From NCBI RefSeq assembly GCF_000003605.2, contig NW_003129870.1, forward strand, positions 142,358-180,165: 37,808 bases of DNA, in the 5' to 3' direction. Below, piece by piece: positions 1 through 9,138 of this stretch. Made by a program: the position numbers and the translations under genes. Origin of the DNA: Saccoglossus kowalevskii (taxonomy: Eukaryota; Hemichordata; Enteropneusta; Harrimaniidae). Numbering within the stretch: position 1 is the first letter of the stretch; the number at the start of each line of letters is the position of its first letter. The notes beneath the pieces are model-generated. The model was not told the origin of the DNA, did not search any database, and was given only the letters and a program-made list of their open reading frames with translations.

Positions 1-371
1 CAGTCTACTTAAGGCCACAAGAATTTCAAATCGTTGATAACAGCGCCCTCGGTGGTTCGGAAGAGTCATCTTTGTTTTGGAGTTACCCGATTGTTTGAAT
101 CTAGCAAGACGTGTCAGATGTGTCGACTCGGCACTAGTTCAAATTGAAGACAACCTGCTTGTGGCTGTGAACCACGATTATGTGGGAATAATTATAATGT
201 GTGACCTTGCCATAACAGACGAACAAGTATACCTAAAAAAGTATACATTTGTATATTTATTTTTTGACCTAAAATAGTGTTCCATTCTCCATTGTTACCA
301 TGTCAACTGTTCTCCAGACGATGCACACCGATATGAACTATGAACGCGATGACTCACTATAAAATAAAAAA

Positions 372-681
372 AATGTCAAGAATGCAGAGAGAAGTGACGT
401 TCTACGTTGCTAAGACGCGCACCACTGTACCACGTATTTCTACGTGCGCGCTGCTGTGGAACGCCGGTGGAGCCGGTGAAAACTCGAGAAAACAACACAA
501 ACTCAACTTTGAAGTAATCCTGAACAATCAAATTCATATATGTTACACACGTAGAGCTAATCTTGTTACACTGTTCAGGGGACTCTCATCAACCATCGTT
601 TTCTGCGAATTTTTGGTCTTTGTTTTCACCGCGAGGGTTGCCAGGCGGTAGAAAATACCCGGATGTCCGCCCGAGGATATG
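372..681 (+). repeat. Dispersed repeat A, copy 1
   Basis: About 300 bases similar, in reverse orientation, to 5955-6257. The shared landmarks run from AATGTCAAGA through GTTACACTGTTCAGG to GGGTTGCCAGGCGG and GGATGTCCGCC. It contains no supported gene; the open frame over it is not conserved in copy 2. Type unknown, probably a nonautonomous element. Confidence 0.75.
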
Positions 682-723
682 TGCTGCCCCAGGTCACCAC
701 ACCCTATGGAATATGTGGTAGTA

Positions 724-1187
724 TTAGGGACGACGTCAAAAGATCAATGTCGGATAAAAAACTTAATTCCTTTAGTTTTTTTCCAAACCCCCCTACCCCG
801 CACTGAAACTTAATTGATAAATATTGGTCATGGCGTCAGACTACATTCACCATTAAATACAAATTGATAATCTGACAGTAGTATTGCATAGCAGTTGGTT
901 GTCGGGTGGGTGTAAAGAGAGTTTACAAATGCACCTCATTTGATGCACAGATTTACACTCGAACCAAACCATTTTCTCGTCTTGGATGTTTTTTTTTCCT
1001 TTTCGGTTATTTCTGTCCATGATTGGATGGAAAAAAACGAACTACAAATACTCCAAGATGTTTTTGACTTCATTAAAAAATAAAATCGTTTTTGTAGGAT
1101 GGAAACTTTTTGAGGTCAAAACCCCCACCCCCAAACTAAAGGAAATAAGTTTTTTATCCGACATCGATCTTTTGACGTCGTTCCTTA
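724..1187. mobile_element. Foldback element with about 65-bp inverted arms
   Basis: The arm at 724-790 contains CGACGTCAAAAGATC, GATAAAAAACTT and a C-rich end. It pairs as an inverted repeat with 1120-1187 (AAGTTTTTTATCCGACATCG, then GATCTTTTGACGTCG). The internal 330 bases are AT-rich, without a gene. This fits a MITE or foldback transposon. Confidence 0.65.
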
Positions 1188-1499
1188 GTGAGGAGAACAA
1201 ATGTAGCTCTAGAAAGATAGTGCCATAGTTTAGCAATCACACCAATAAGTGGAGTAATTTTTGTGAGTACCTTTTTAATATGGGGTTTTCATGTGAATTA
1301 GTTAAACGTAAATAGTTGATTCTTTCATTATATTAATTATCATTGAAGTGTAAGAGCGAAATATTAGTAAGTTTTATTGGTAGTTTGTTTGTTAGTTAAT
1401 AATTATGAGTTAAGTATTAGCAATGCATCAACTACCCAGTAACATAAGAAGGATTATTCCTGTGGGTGTACTGTTAAAGTTCCTTTAATTTAGCTTTTG
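1188..1499. other. Gene-free AT-rich stretch
   Basis: No supported frame, repeat or RNA gene seen here. Confidence 0.5.
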
Positions 1500-1790
1500 T
1501 TGATTACGAGATCGTTTGCGTTTCAGAGAGCTGTTTCTTAATGGACGCATTTTCTTCCATTATGCACTGCATTTGTTTCTTTTATAATTTTTGAAGAAAG
1601 AATTCAGGATATTCATGTCTTTGTCCAGTTTGTCCGGTTATTTTGTCTTCCACGCTGTCAAGCTTCTTTAGTTTTGACTTAACAGTTGTGAACATTGCCT
1701 GGATATTGCTGAGCTGTGTTCCATCGTCACTCGACGCCATCTTGGATGTTTCTGGTCGGAATCGTTTGTGGTCGCATATCTTGCACAAAT
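1500..1790 (-). pseudogene. LINE ORF1-like relic
   Basis: The minus strand encodes ICDHKRFRPETSKMASSDDG, then a coiled-coil-like run NIQAMFTTVKSKLKKLDSVE. After an interruption near 1580 a further frame gives IMEENASIKKQLSETQ. This order (small head, Leu/Lys heptads, then MEEN-type coiled coil) resembles ORF1 of invertebrate L1-like LINEs. Two broken frames indicate decay. No ORF2 is seen alongside. Confidence 0.4.
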
Positions 1791-2607
1791 CAATATCATC
1801 TTAGCATAATGTAACGCACCTCGATGTTTCTCTATAATTGCACTTTATGATAGAAGAGATATATTTAGAGATTCGCAATACTGTAGGCTAAAACATGTAA
1901 AATCTCACCGGAGCAATTTACGTAACTGTAGACAGGTAAAAAGCGCCTTCACGAACTCGGCAAGGTGGGACCAATACGTTGATGGTCTCGTACACTAATT
2001 AGCCTATCAAAACAAACAGCTGTTGTTGTTAGCCAAAGTTTTTTTTCTGAAACACAACGTGTGAGGGCGTTCTTAAATGGCGTTAATTGTTTGACTCGTA
2101 TGTGAAGCTTTGTGTATTGGCGACTACGGGTGACCCGTGGGTCTGGAAAATCATTATTACACACTACAAAACTGGCTGTTCATCTGAGAATATCGAAGGT
2201 AGAAAGCCTGGCAAACATGAGTGTTTTATTAACACCCATTTTGTAGGACTTTGTGTGGGGGGAATATGTGAGTTTTTCTGTTGGAAAATTGAAAATCTTT
2301 GTAACGGGTTTTCGAGAAAATCATGCAAACGCTAACATTGTCGTCTATGGAAATTAGTAGTGTGAGCTCTGGTGTGTATGCTTTGTCTGGGTACACGCAT
2401 ATGTCAGGGAAGGATGTAGACTGTAACGTAGTGTGGTATGAACTGGTGACATCGGGAAGACGAAGCATAGCATGCATAGTAAAATGGTTATCCTTGGGCG
2501 TTGGCCACCCACGGGCACTCCATATGCCGTTACTACCTCATGTGCGTTCCAAATTTAGCGGGAAAAGGCGATGTTTTTCACATTCTACAGCGGGCCTGCT
2601 CGGGATG

Positions 2608-2986
2608 CAAATAGGCCCCCTTTAAAATGATAATGTCAGCAATAGGCCCCGGTCCCAGGAATAAACTCACAGGGTTGCTGCGCCCGCTGTAGGCCCGCCT
2701 CTTGCAACAACCACTCCCATACACCGCCCTAGGCCCCGAATTGGCGGACCCATAAAACAACGAATGACACCAACAGGAGTTGCATACACAACAACCATAA
2801 GTAGCTTGTTTGAGTTGATCACACTCCACTTGAGTGCAAAAACGGCAGAGAATGCTCGCAATAGCGGGTAGGATGTTCCCAATACATGTCTGCAATAAAG
2901 GGTGTTCTTTTCTCCAATATGTAGGGGGCGTCCGCAATAGGGGGTATGGTTTGGCAATGTGCTGCCAGCCCAAGGGGCCTATTATT
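2608..2986. mobile_element. GC-rich nonautonomous element with short inverted ends
   Basis: The ends match as inverted repeats: AATAGGCCCCCTT at the left and AAGGGGCCTATT at the right. TAGGCCCC-type motifs recur inside (near 2611, 2643, 2682 and 2731), and the block is distinctly richer in G and C than its neighbours. Open frames on both strands are short and overlap each other, so I do not call a gene. Confidence 0.45.
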
Positions 2987-3527
2987 TTTTTTTAGCAAGA
3001 ATGCACATAGTGTAAGGTTTTAATATAGAGTGACCCCCCGGGGGGGGGGCAAACGGCCAAGCCCAGAGAGCAAACAAGTGAACTCAGGTCTTGTGTGTAC
3101 GTGTATGTCTCGCTGAGTCTATCTGAGTCTCTTTGTAAAGTAATATGTCTTTTTATAAGTAAATCACGTGACCCAAATTGATACATCACATGAATCAAAA
3201 CATTACATCCGCATAAGTTTCCAGAAAAATACATTGAATGAAAATACCAAAAGTGATTTTAACACCTCCACATCGTGATGAAATGTTTTACAGGCTAGTT
3301 TGTGATCATGTTTTACGAATTATATTATTACACGTGGTGTCATACACTGTCAGCTGCCCACATGCCACATACTTGCTAATAGCGACACGGATATTGTTTT
3401 AGAAACCACGCTTATTGATAGCAATACGCTTGATATCGTTTCACAATACAAGCGTCACCCGTGGAAATCCTGACAACGCCCATGATGGGTGTCCGTACGA
3501 GATGACACATAAATGAAACCGTGCACA

Positions 3528-3533
3528 CAGCTG
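3528..3533. promoter_or_regulatory. E-box CAGCTG upstream of ST1 exon 1a
   Basis: CACACAGCTGTTA lies 42 nt before the exon 1a ATG. The same motif precedes exon 1b (4558), ST2 (8844, as AACAGCTGTTA) and, on the other strand, ST4 (36217). No TATA box is evident nearby. Confidence 0.3.
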
Positions 3534-3575
3534 TTATATCTAACATGAAAAACCTAATGTGCTCATTAACAAAAA

Positions 3576-3855
3576 ATGTGCGGTTATAGCAAACTCACAA
3601 TTATACCTTCGGCTTTTGGATTACTGCTCATATCCGTAATCTGGTCCATGCATATCTTAAACCACAAAACTGAATTAGGCCACTCGATTCAACATCATGT
3701 GAACGTACAAGCTCACCAGGAACAGACCCGCCATGTCGATAAGAGCAGCCTTGGTATCAGCGGTATAGCAAACAGATCAGATGACCAAATACAACAGAGT
3801 ACGGATACAACGACTGGTGACAGTGGAATTGCGGCCGAGGCAAGGAGACGTTTAG
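3576..3855 (+). CDS. ST1 exon 1a (membrane anchor)
   Basis: Opens with ATG and MCGYSKLTII, followed by a hydrophobic stretch to about residue 27, then a polar, Ser/Thr-rich stem with the sequon NRS. It ends at a GTAATG donor in phase 1, which joins the exon 2 acceptor at 7014 in frame. The topology fits a type II signal anchor with a very short cytoplasmic tail. It is closely similar to exon 1b about 1 kb downstream. Confidence 0.75.
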
Positions 3856-6800
3856 GTAATGTTAGTTCATACAGATAGTAATAAAATACATCAAAGAGAA
3901 GACAGAGGAAAGCGAATAATGCTCCAAGATGAAAGCTCCACAAATGTAGGAGAATGCAATATACGTTTCACTTTTCATTTTCTAGATATTCAACATTTCA
4001 TCAGCATGATGTAGTCCACCATCTTGATTCTCCAGCAAAGGATTGTGGGTAGTGTTAGACGTCATAGCTTCTTTTGTGAAAAATTGATGGGTAGGATTTT
4101 GATCAGATTGTTAAGTAAGAAACACAAAATGATAGTGAGAACGATCTGAAAAATACCATCATCCCAAACATTTGTGACATTTCCGTCCTATTAGATGTAA
4201 CTTCAAATTTGGTTACATTATTTTCCAGAATATTCGCACCAAGGCGATTCAGAAACCGAAATAATACATGATGAATGAATATCCTTTATTCAGATTTGAC
4301 CGCCAAGATCTCGTTGAGAGCGAGAAAGTTCCATTTTCCACTGTCATAACGCGTCCACTGGAATACTGTCTTTTTATTGGCGGACGGGAGCCGGCAAATC
4401 AAGTCTCGTGGCTATCTCGATATCAACGAGACCTCGGTGGCCATTTGCAAATAGAGATTTTTTACATTGGTTTATAAGCTTTGACCGGGTTAGCACATTA
4501 ACAAAACAGTGTAATAGACAACTGTGCTCAGCAACATGTGCGTTGATTTAATACACACAGCTGTTACACACGGAAAACCTCTGTAAACCCAAGCATGTAT
4601 ATTGCACATAACAGGTTTCTTTTTGTTTAAAAAAAAAGATGTGCGGATATGGCAAACTCAAAATTATATTTTCAATTTTTGGATTATTGCTCATATCTGT
4701 GATCTGTTCCATGTATATTTTGAACCACCGAGCAGAATTGGGCCACTCGATTCAACATCATGCGAACGTACACGCTCTTCAGAAACAGACCTACCATGAT
4801 AGGAACAGCCTTGGTATCAGCGGTATAGCAAACAGATCAGATGACCAACCGAGTACGGATACAGCGGCTGGCGATAGTATAATTGCGGCCGAGGCAAGGA
4901 GACATTCAGGTAATACTAAAATACGAGCATACCCATTGTATATTAAAAATTGCATTGCAGTGCTTGGTGTACATACTGATAATGTATGCAAGCCGGACGA
5001 TTACACAAATATCATATAATTACACATGTATCACGACTGTGACATGTGGTCCCTGAATGCGAAATTTAAAATGAATATGATATGTTAAATCGCCAGCGGT
5101 GTCGACTGCAACTTCGGTCCAGTGGTCATTTTAATGTACGTTTGATTTTCAAGTTTGAATGTTATTCCTCGACGCTTGAAACACTGTACACGTGGTGATA
5201 ATAATAGTGGGTATAATATGATAGAAATAATCACAGAGATGCGAGTATATTTACGCGATCCTGGCCAGTTCACAACATATATACAGAACCGTGTTCCACT
5301 CGAGTGTATATGTACCGTGGACTTGCGGTATCCCTGCGACCTTGCAGTGGTTATTCTTTTTCAATAATACAATCAATTACTTAGCAGTGTAGGTCATATT
5401 TTTATATCAAACCTGCAGCATATTTCGTAAATTATTTATTCAGTATATAATTGTAACAGCCCATCCAAATAATGGTTCAATGCACATAATTCGTTCACAG
5501 TGTAGTGATATTGACTCGGAACAATAGTTTAAAATGGTGAATTCCCATCATCCCCTGTTCTGCTTTCAATCCAGGTGAGGCGCAAAGACAAACAGTCTGT
5601 GCCACGAGGCTACAAATACTCAGCCACTGTACACAAGATAAATCATTCAGGGCCTGACCTATTAATAAAATACCAGGCAGATTTATTAAACTATTAATCC
5701 CATCATTCACCCTTGAACATTTTTCCAAAAAAAAAAAAAAGTCCACGACTTTTCAAATAAATATAGTTTTAGCGAATTCTGTAATTAAATTTATGACAAC
5801 ACATTTTAGGAACAAAATTATTTTTATTTCGTTATTATTTTCGGCTAGTTTTGGGACTGAATTCTTTAACAAGCTCAAGTTTGAACGAACCTAATGCAAT
5901 TTTCGCAAAATAATAATTCTTTTGTATGTGGAAAAGTGGAAATAACTACCAAACTATCCTCGGGGGCGGACATCCGGGCATTTTCACCGCTTGGCAACCC
6001 TCGCGGTGAAAACAAAGGCCGAAAACTCGCAGAAAACGGTACTTATGGATGGATGTTGAGACTCCCCTGAACAGTGTAACAAGATTAGCCCTACGTGTGT
6101 AACATATATAAATTGGGTTGTTCAGGATTACTTCAAAATTGAGTTTCTGTTGTTTTCTCGAATTTTCACCAGCTTGACCGGCGTTTCACAGCAGCGCGCA
6201 CAGAGCCCATAGAAATACATGTACAGTGGTGCGCATCTTGACATTAACATTTCAGAGCACGTTTTGTTAATTCCCCATATCAATTCGTGCAACAAAATGC
6301 AATATTGATTTCACTTATTATGTGCCTGGTTTGGGTTTTGTTTTTGTGCTTTCAAATCTCTGTCTGAGAGGTTTGCGACGAGAGCGAGGCTGTATGAGAT
6401 ACAATATGCAAATTTGAGTAGCAGTACACTTTCGTTCGAAGTTGGTTCAGAATTTTACTGTACTATACGAAATGGCGGATTTGATGATGTGCACCGACAT
6501 ATATCACCAGAACACGAACGCAGCATTTTAATTTGCATATTTTTCATTTAAAACATTAACATGTTATTTTTTTGTGTTGTATTCAAGACCAGAAATATAA
6601 AATCGTTTGACCGTATGCGTAACCTACCGAAAAAATATAAAAGCTCAAAATAACAACGGACAGACAACCCTCGAAAAAGACAGCGGCATATTTGAAACAG
6701 TGTTTTAAGATAGTGGAGTTAGCGTGGGTGGGTGCAGAAAAAGACAGCTAGAAGAACTATATAAAACAGCTGAGAAACCGGAATTACCAGTTGTCCTATT

Positions 6801-8238
6801 TTCCGGTTTGTCGATCTCAGATCCTACAATATGCGCAAACGCACAAAACGATAAACGCCCAAACGCTACCAACACATATGCACATTCTGATATTGTAGAA
6901 TTCACAGATGAGATGTTGATATGTTTTAATCAAAAAACAATACCTATGATAGCATGAAAGTTTTTTTCTCTACTGCGATATGTTTTTAATTAGACAGTAT
7001 TAATTACGTCTCAGACAATTCCAGCTGTGATCTGCGATTCTCAGAAAAGAAGCTCCCCATTGTCGCCTTAGCAAGTCCACCAGGTGCAGGGAATACATGG
7101 GTTCGCCATCTATTACAACAAGCTACTGGTATATACACGGGATCAGTGTACCGCGATGGACGAATATTTCAGAAAGGTAATCATAGCACCAGTTGGTCGA
7201 TAAACTACTGTCCTAAATACCAAACAGAATCGAGAGCCAACGGATAGTTTTTATTTACATAATCATAACAGTGTTGTTCTTTATCTCCAATGTATGCGAC
7301 AATCCGACGAAGTAAAGGATATCTTGGGTGAATATGAAGATCCGTATTCTGGAAAATGCATTGTGACAAAAATCCATGACGGAACTGATCAGGCGAATGA
7401 AGAATTTTCCTCTGCAATCTTCCTAACAAGAAACGTGCTCGACTGTTGTATATCGGAAATTAACAGACATAAAAGCAAGGACCATACTGGGGTGGCACAA
7501 ACAAACGGTGAGCCAATCATTTATGCAGTGAGCAATTCAGATATAAATCGTTATTTACGAAGTTACACTGTTACCTGTCCTGGTATAACAATTAACTGTA
7601 TACATAAAAAAAAATGCAGATACACGGGGCGTTGTGTTCCAGCTTGCCTCGCCAACCGACGATCGTTCAGATGGATTCAAGTTACCTGATTTCTGCCAGA
7701 GACTGTCAATCTAAATGGAAAGTATCGATTATTAAGCCATACACCCACCCACCTATACATTACTATTGGTATGTCAATGATATGACCTAAATTGACGTCA
7801 CCATTAATGAGTGTATATAAGTTGACGTCATCATTAAAGGGTGTACATTTTCTTTCACCTTATCTCATCTCAACAGCCCTGACATCACGGAGTTTACTGA
7901 AGCAGGCCCGAAGAATGCACAATGTTGCAACTTTCTGGCTCACACGTTTCAACCACCCGCTGTTGATAGTCCAGTACGAGTATTTAGTGAATGACACAAA
8001 GGGCGCGGTAACACGGATGTTGGATTTCCTCAATGTTAGTGTGAAGGACCGTCGAATGCAATGCCTCGCGAATGACCTGGAGGGAACATTTCACCGACAA
8101 TCACACGGCAATATTCAAAAAAGGGTAATTGATAATGTCACGATGGATTTTATGAATAATGAAATGCGTTATATATCGGACTTGTTAAAAACCCGGAACT
8201 CACGTCAACGAATTGATATTTCTATTCAAAGTAATTGA
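3576..8238 (+). CDS. ST1: WSCD-like membrane sulfotransferase, tandem first exons, possible frameshift
   Basis: Spliced gene model. Exon 1a is 3576-3855 or exon 1b is 4639-4909, followed by exon 2 7015-7176, exon 3 7318-7507 (or from 7313), and exon 4 7877-8238 with its stop. All junctions are phase 1 with GT/AG borders. Seen: an N-terminal hydrophobic anchor, a short polar stem with NRS sequon, the PAPS 5'-phosphosulfate loop [14 protein letters not shown], the TKIH segment that aligns with the catalytic K-x-H of sulfotransferases, and the 3'-phosphate segment LTRNVLDCCISE. Family knowledge: vertebrate WSCD1 is a sialate O-sulfotransferase, and the domain uses PAPS in the Golgi lumen. The WSC domains of vertebrate WSCD proteins are absent. 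Exon 3 carries one extra base relative to its paralogs unless an acceptor five bases upstream is used. The model is about 330 residues. An AATAAA lies at 8762. The acceptor substrate cannot be told from sequence. Confidence 0.75.
3929..4090 (+). repeat. Dispersed repeat B, copy 1
   Basis: Landmarks are CTCCACAAATGTAGGAGAATG, ATATTCAAC, CCATCTTGATT, GATTGTGGGTA and TTGTGAAAAATTGA. The same series occurs in reverse orientation at 26181-26352. It lies between ST1 exons 1a and 1b and is not part of their duplication. Confidence 0.75.
4558..4563. promoter_or_regulatory. E-box CAGCTG upstream of ST1 exon 1b
   Basis: CACACAGCTGTTA lies 75 nt before the exon 1b ATG and is part of the duplicated upstream segment. 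Confidence 0.3.
4639..4909 (+). CDS. ST1 exon 1b (duplicate membrane anchor)
   Basis: Second copy of exon 1a, with MCGYGKLKII start, hydrophobic anchor, the shared GISGIANRSDD segment, and the same phase 1 GTAATA donor. It is three codons shorter than 1a, through small in-frame deletions in the stem. It lies nearer to exon 2. It may be an alternative first exon, or the surviving head of a partly deleted duplicate gene. Both copies remain open, which favours function. Confidence 0.72.
5955..6257 (-). repeat. Dispersed repeat A, copy 2
   Basis: Reverse-orientation copy of 372-681, located in ST1 intron 1. The GC-rich end GGGGGCGGACATCCGGG is well conserved between the two copies. Several small indels separate them. 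Confidence 0.75.
7015..7176 (+). CDS. ST1 exon 2 (PAPS-binding loop)
   Basis: A 162-nt phase 1-1 exon between a CTCAG acceptor and a GTAATC donor. It encodes SSCDLRFSEKKLP, the 5'-phosphosulfate loop [14 protein letters not shown] and the segment [15 protein letters not shown]. It is the best conserved exon of the family and is the same length in all four genes. Confidence 0.88.
7313..7507 (+). CDS. ST1 exon 3 (catalytic K-x-H and 3'-phosphate site)
   Basis: Encodes LGEYEDPYSGK, TKIHDG and FLTRNVLDCCISEINRH, ending at a GTGAGC donor in phase 1. By analogy with the paralogs the exon should start at 7318 after AAG, but read from there the frame stops after four codons because of a GGG run at 7326-7328. 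Starting at 7313, after the AG at 7311-7312, keeps the frame and replaces the family Gly-aromatic-Leu by Val-Lys-Asp-Ile-Leu. Neither acceptor has a good adjacent pyrimidine tract, and the preceding intron is only about 136-141 nt. Confidence 0.6.
7792..7850 (+). repeat. 30-bp direct duplication with two CRE-type octamers
   Basis: Two adjacent imperfect 30-base units in ST1 intron 3, each opening with TTGACGTCA and followed by CATTAA and GTGTA. The palindrome TGACGTCA occurs at 7793 and 7823. It ends 26 nt before the exon 4 acceptor. Confidence 0.6.
7877..8238 (+). CDS. ST1 exon 4 (C-terminal part of sulfotransferase domain)
   Basis: Acceptor CAACAG, then an open frame to the stop at 8236-8238. 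It contains [48 protein letters not shown] and a terminal amphipathic segment. These align with exon 4 of ST2, ST3 and ST4. The length, 362 nt, is correct for a phase 1 entry. Confidence 0.82.
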
Positions 8239-8540
8239 TCCTATAAACTTTACTTTTTTACTTATCTTGACGCCAATGCTGTCAATTACAACTATATTTT
8301 CTGCAAATACCTTCATCGCCATTGACACTGAAGCGCTTAAAAACTGGAGGTTTTTAGTTTTGTAGTAATGTCCTGAACTCGTTCAGTAACTATTATTCTC
8401 GAAACATTAGGTAGCACTAGGTTTTCAGAACAACTATGTATTGCAAATATCACACTTTTTCAAACATAATATGAGGTTAATACGAGGATACCTCAAAGTA
8501 TACACGAAGACAGTACAACGGCAGTGTCGTCCGTGTTTAT

Positions 8541-8605
8541 CACACATATGATAATCAATTTTTTATATATTTGATTATCAATTTTTCACATATATGATAA
8601 TCAAC
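8541..8605. repeat. AT-rich palindrome cluster downstream of ST1
   Basis: TGATAATCAA occurs at about 8549 and 8595, with its inverse TTGATTATCA between them at about 8571. The pair can form a 9-10 bp stem around an AT loop. It lies between the ST1 stop and the ST2 start. Confidence 0.45.
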
Positions 8606-8761
8606 ACCGTGTTTTTCGATGATGAGGCGCATCAACTTATATTCTTTTTCTCAGTTGCCTGAGCATTACCACAGTTGTGGCATTACCACATTGTTTGGCT
8701 CCGAGAAAATAGAGGAATACAAGTATTATGTGCTTTTAATATGTACCTTTTCAATCAATAG

Positions 8762-8767
8762 AATAAA
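8762..8767 (+). terminator. Possible polyadenylation signal of ST1
   Basis: AATAAATAAA about 520 nt after the ST1 stop and about 160 nt before the ST2 ATG; no earlier AATAAA was seen after the stop. Confidence 0.35.
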
Positions 8768-8843
8768 TAAACAGCTATATTCCAGCACTTAATACGATGT
8801 ACATTGTATATATTTTAAAAGCAATGTTTTTTTTGGACCCCAA

Positions 8844-8849
8844 CAGCTG
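8844..8849. promoter_or_regulatory. E-box CAGCTG upstream of ST2 exon 1
   Basis: AACAGCTGTTA lies 75 nt before the ATG, the same spacing as at ST1 exon 1b, although the anchor exons differ in sequence. Confidence 0.3.
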
Positions 8850-8924
8850 TTACTCTCAAACAAATCTGTATATCATGATGGCAGTGAATAAACAAAAAAT
8901 ACATACACTGAAGAACACATCAGC

Positions 8925-9138
8925 ATGAGGAACAAAGTTACGTGTTACTGTATCGTTCTCTTCTACGTAGGCATTATTTACTGTGTCTATAATATCGTGT
9001 TTAGAAATTACGATCGTTTATCATATGGTATTTCACAACAATTGCCTGAGCGCATGCGTATGATATACAGTGATGTAAAAGAAACGTACAATCACACAAC
9101 ACCATCGATTAATTCAACACTAGGTGGACTATTTAAAG
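8925..9138 (+). CDS. ST2 exon 1 (membrane anchor)
   Basis: Starts MRNKVTCYC, with a hydrophobic segment covering about residues 6-26, then a stem containing the sequons NHT and NST. The donor GTAAGG is in phase 1 at 9139. The anchor is not similar to that of ST1. The paired element CAGCTGTTA lies 75 nt upstream of the ATG, as in ST1 exon 1b. Confidence 0.72.

Noticed and set aside
2578-2973. 131- and 96-residue minus-strand frames
   Set aside because: They overlap in two frames of a GC-rich nonautonomous element, are Cys/Gly-rich low-complexity translations, and have no recognisable domain.
6724-6957. 77-residue plus-strand frame in ST1 intron 1
   Set aside because: No acceptor/donor pair fits the ST1 phases and no family resemblance was found.
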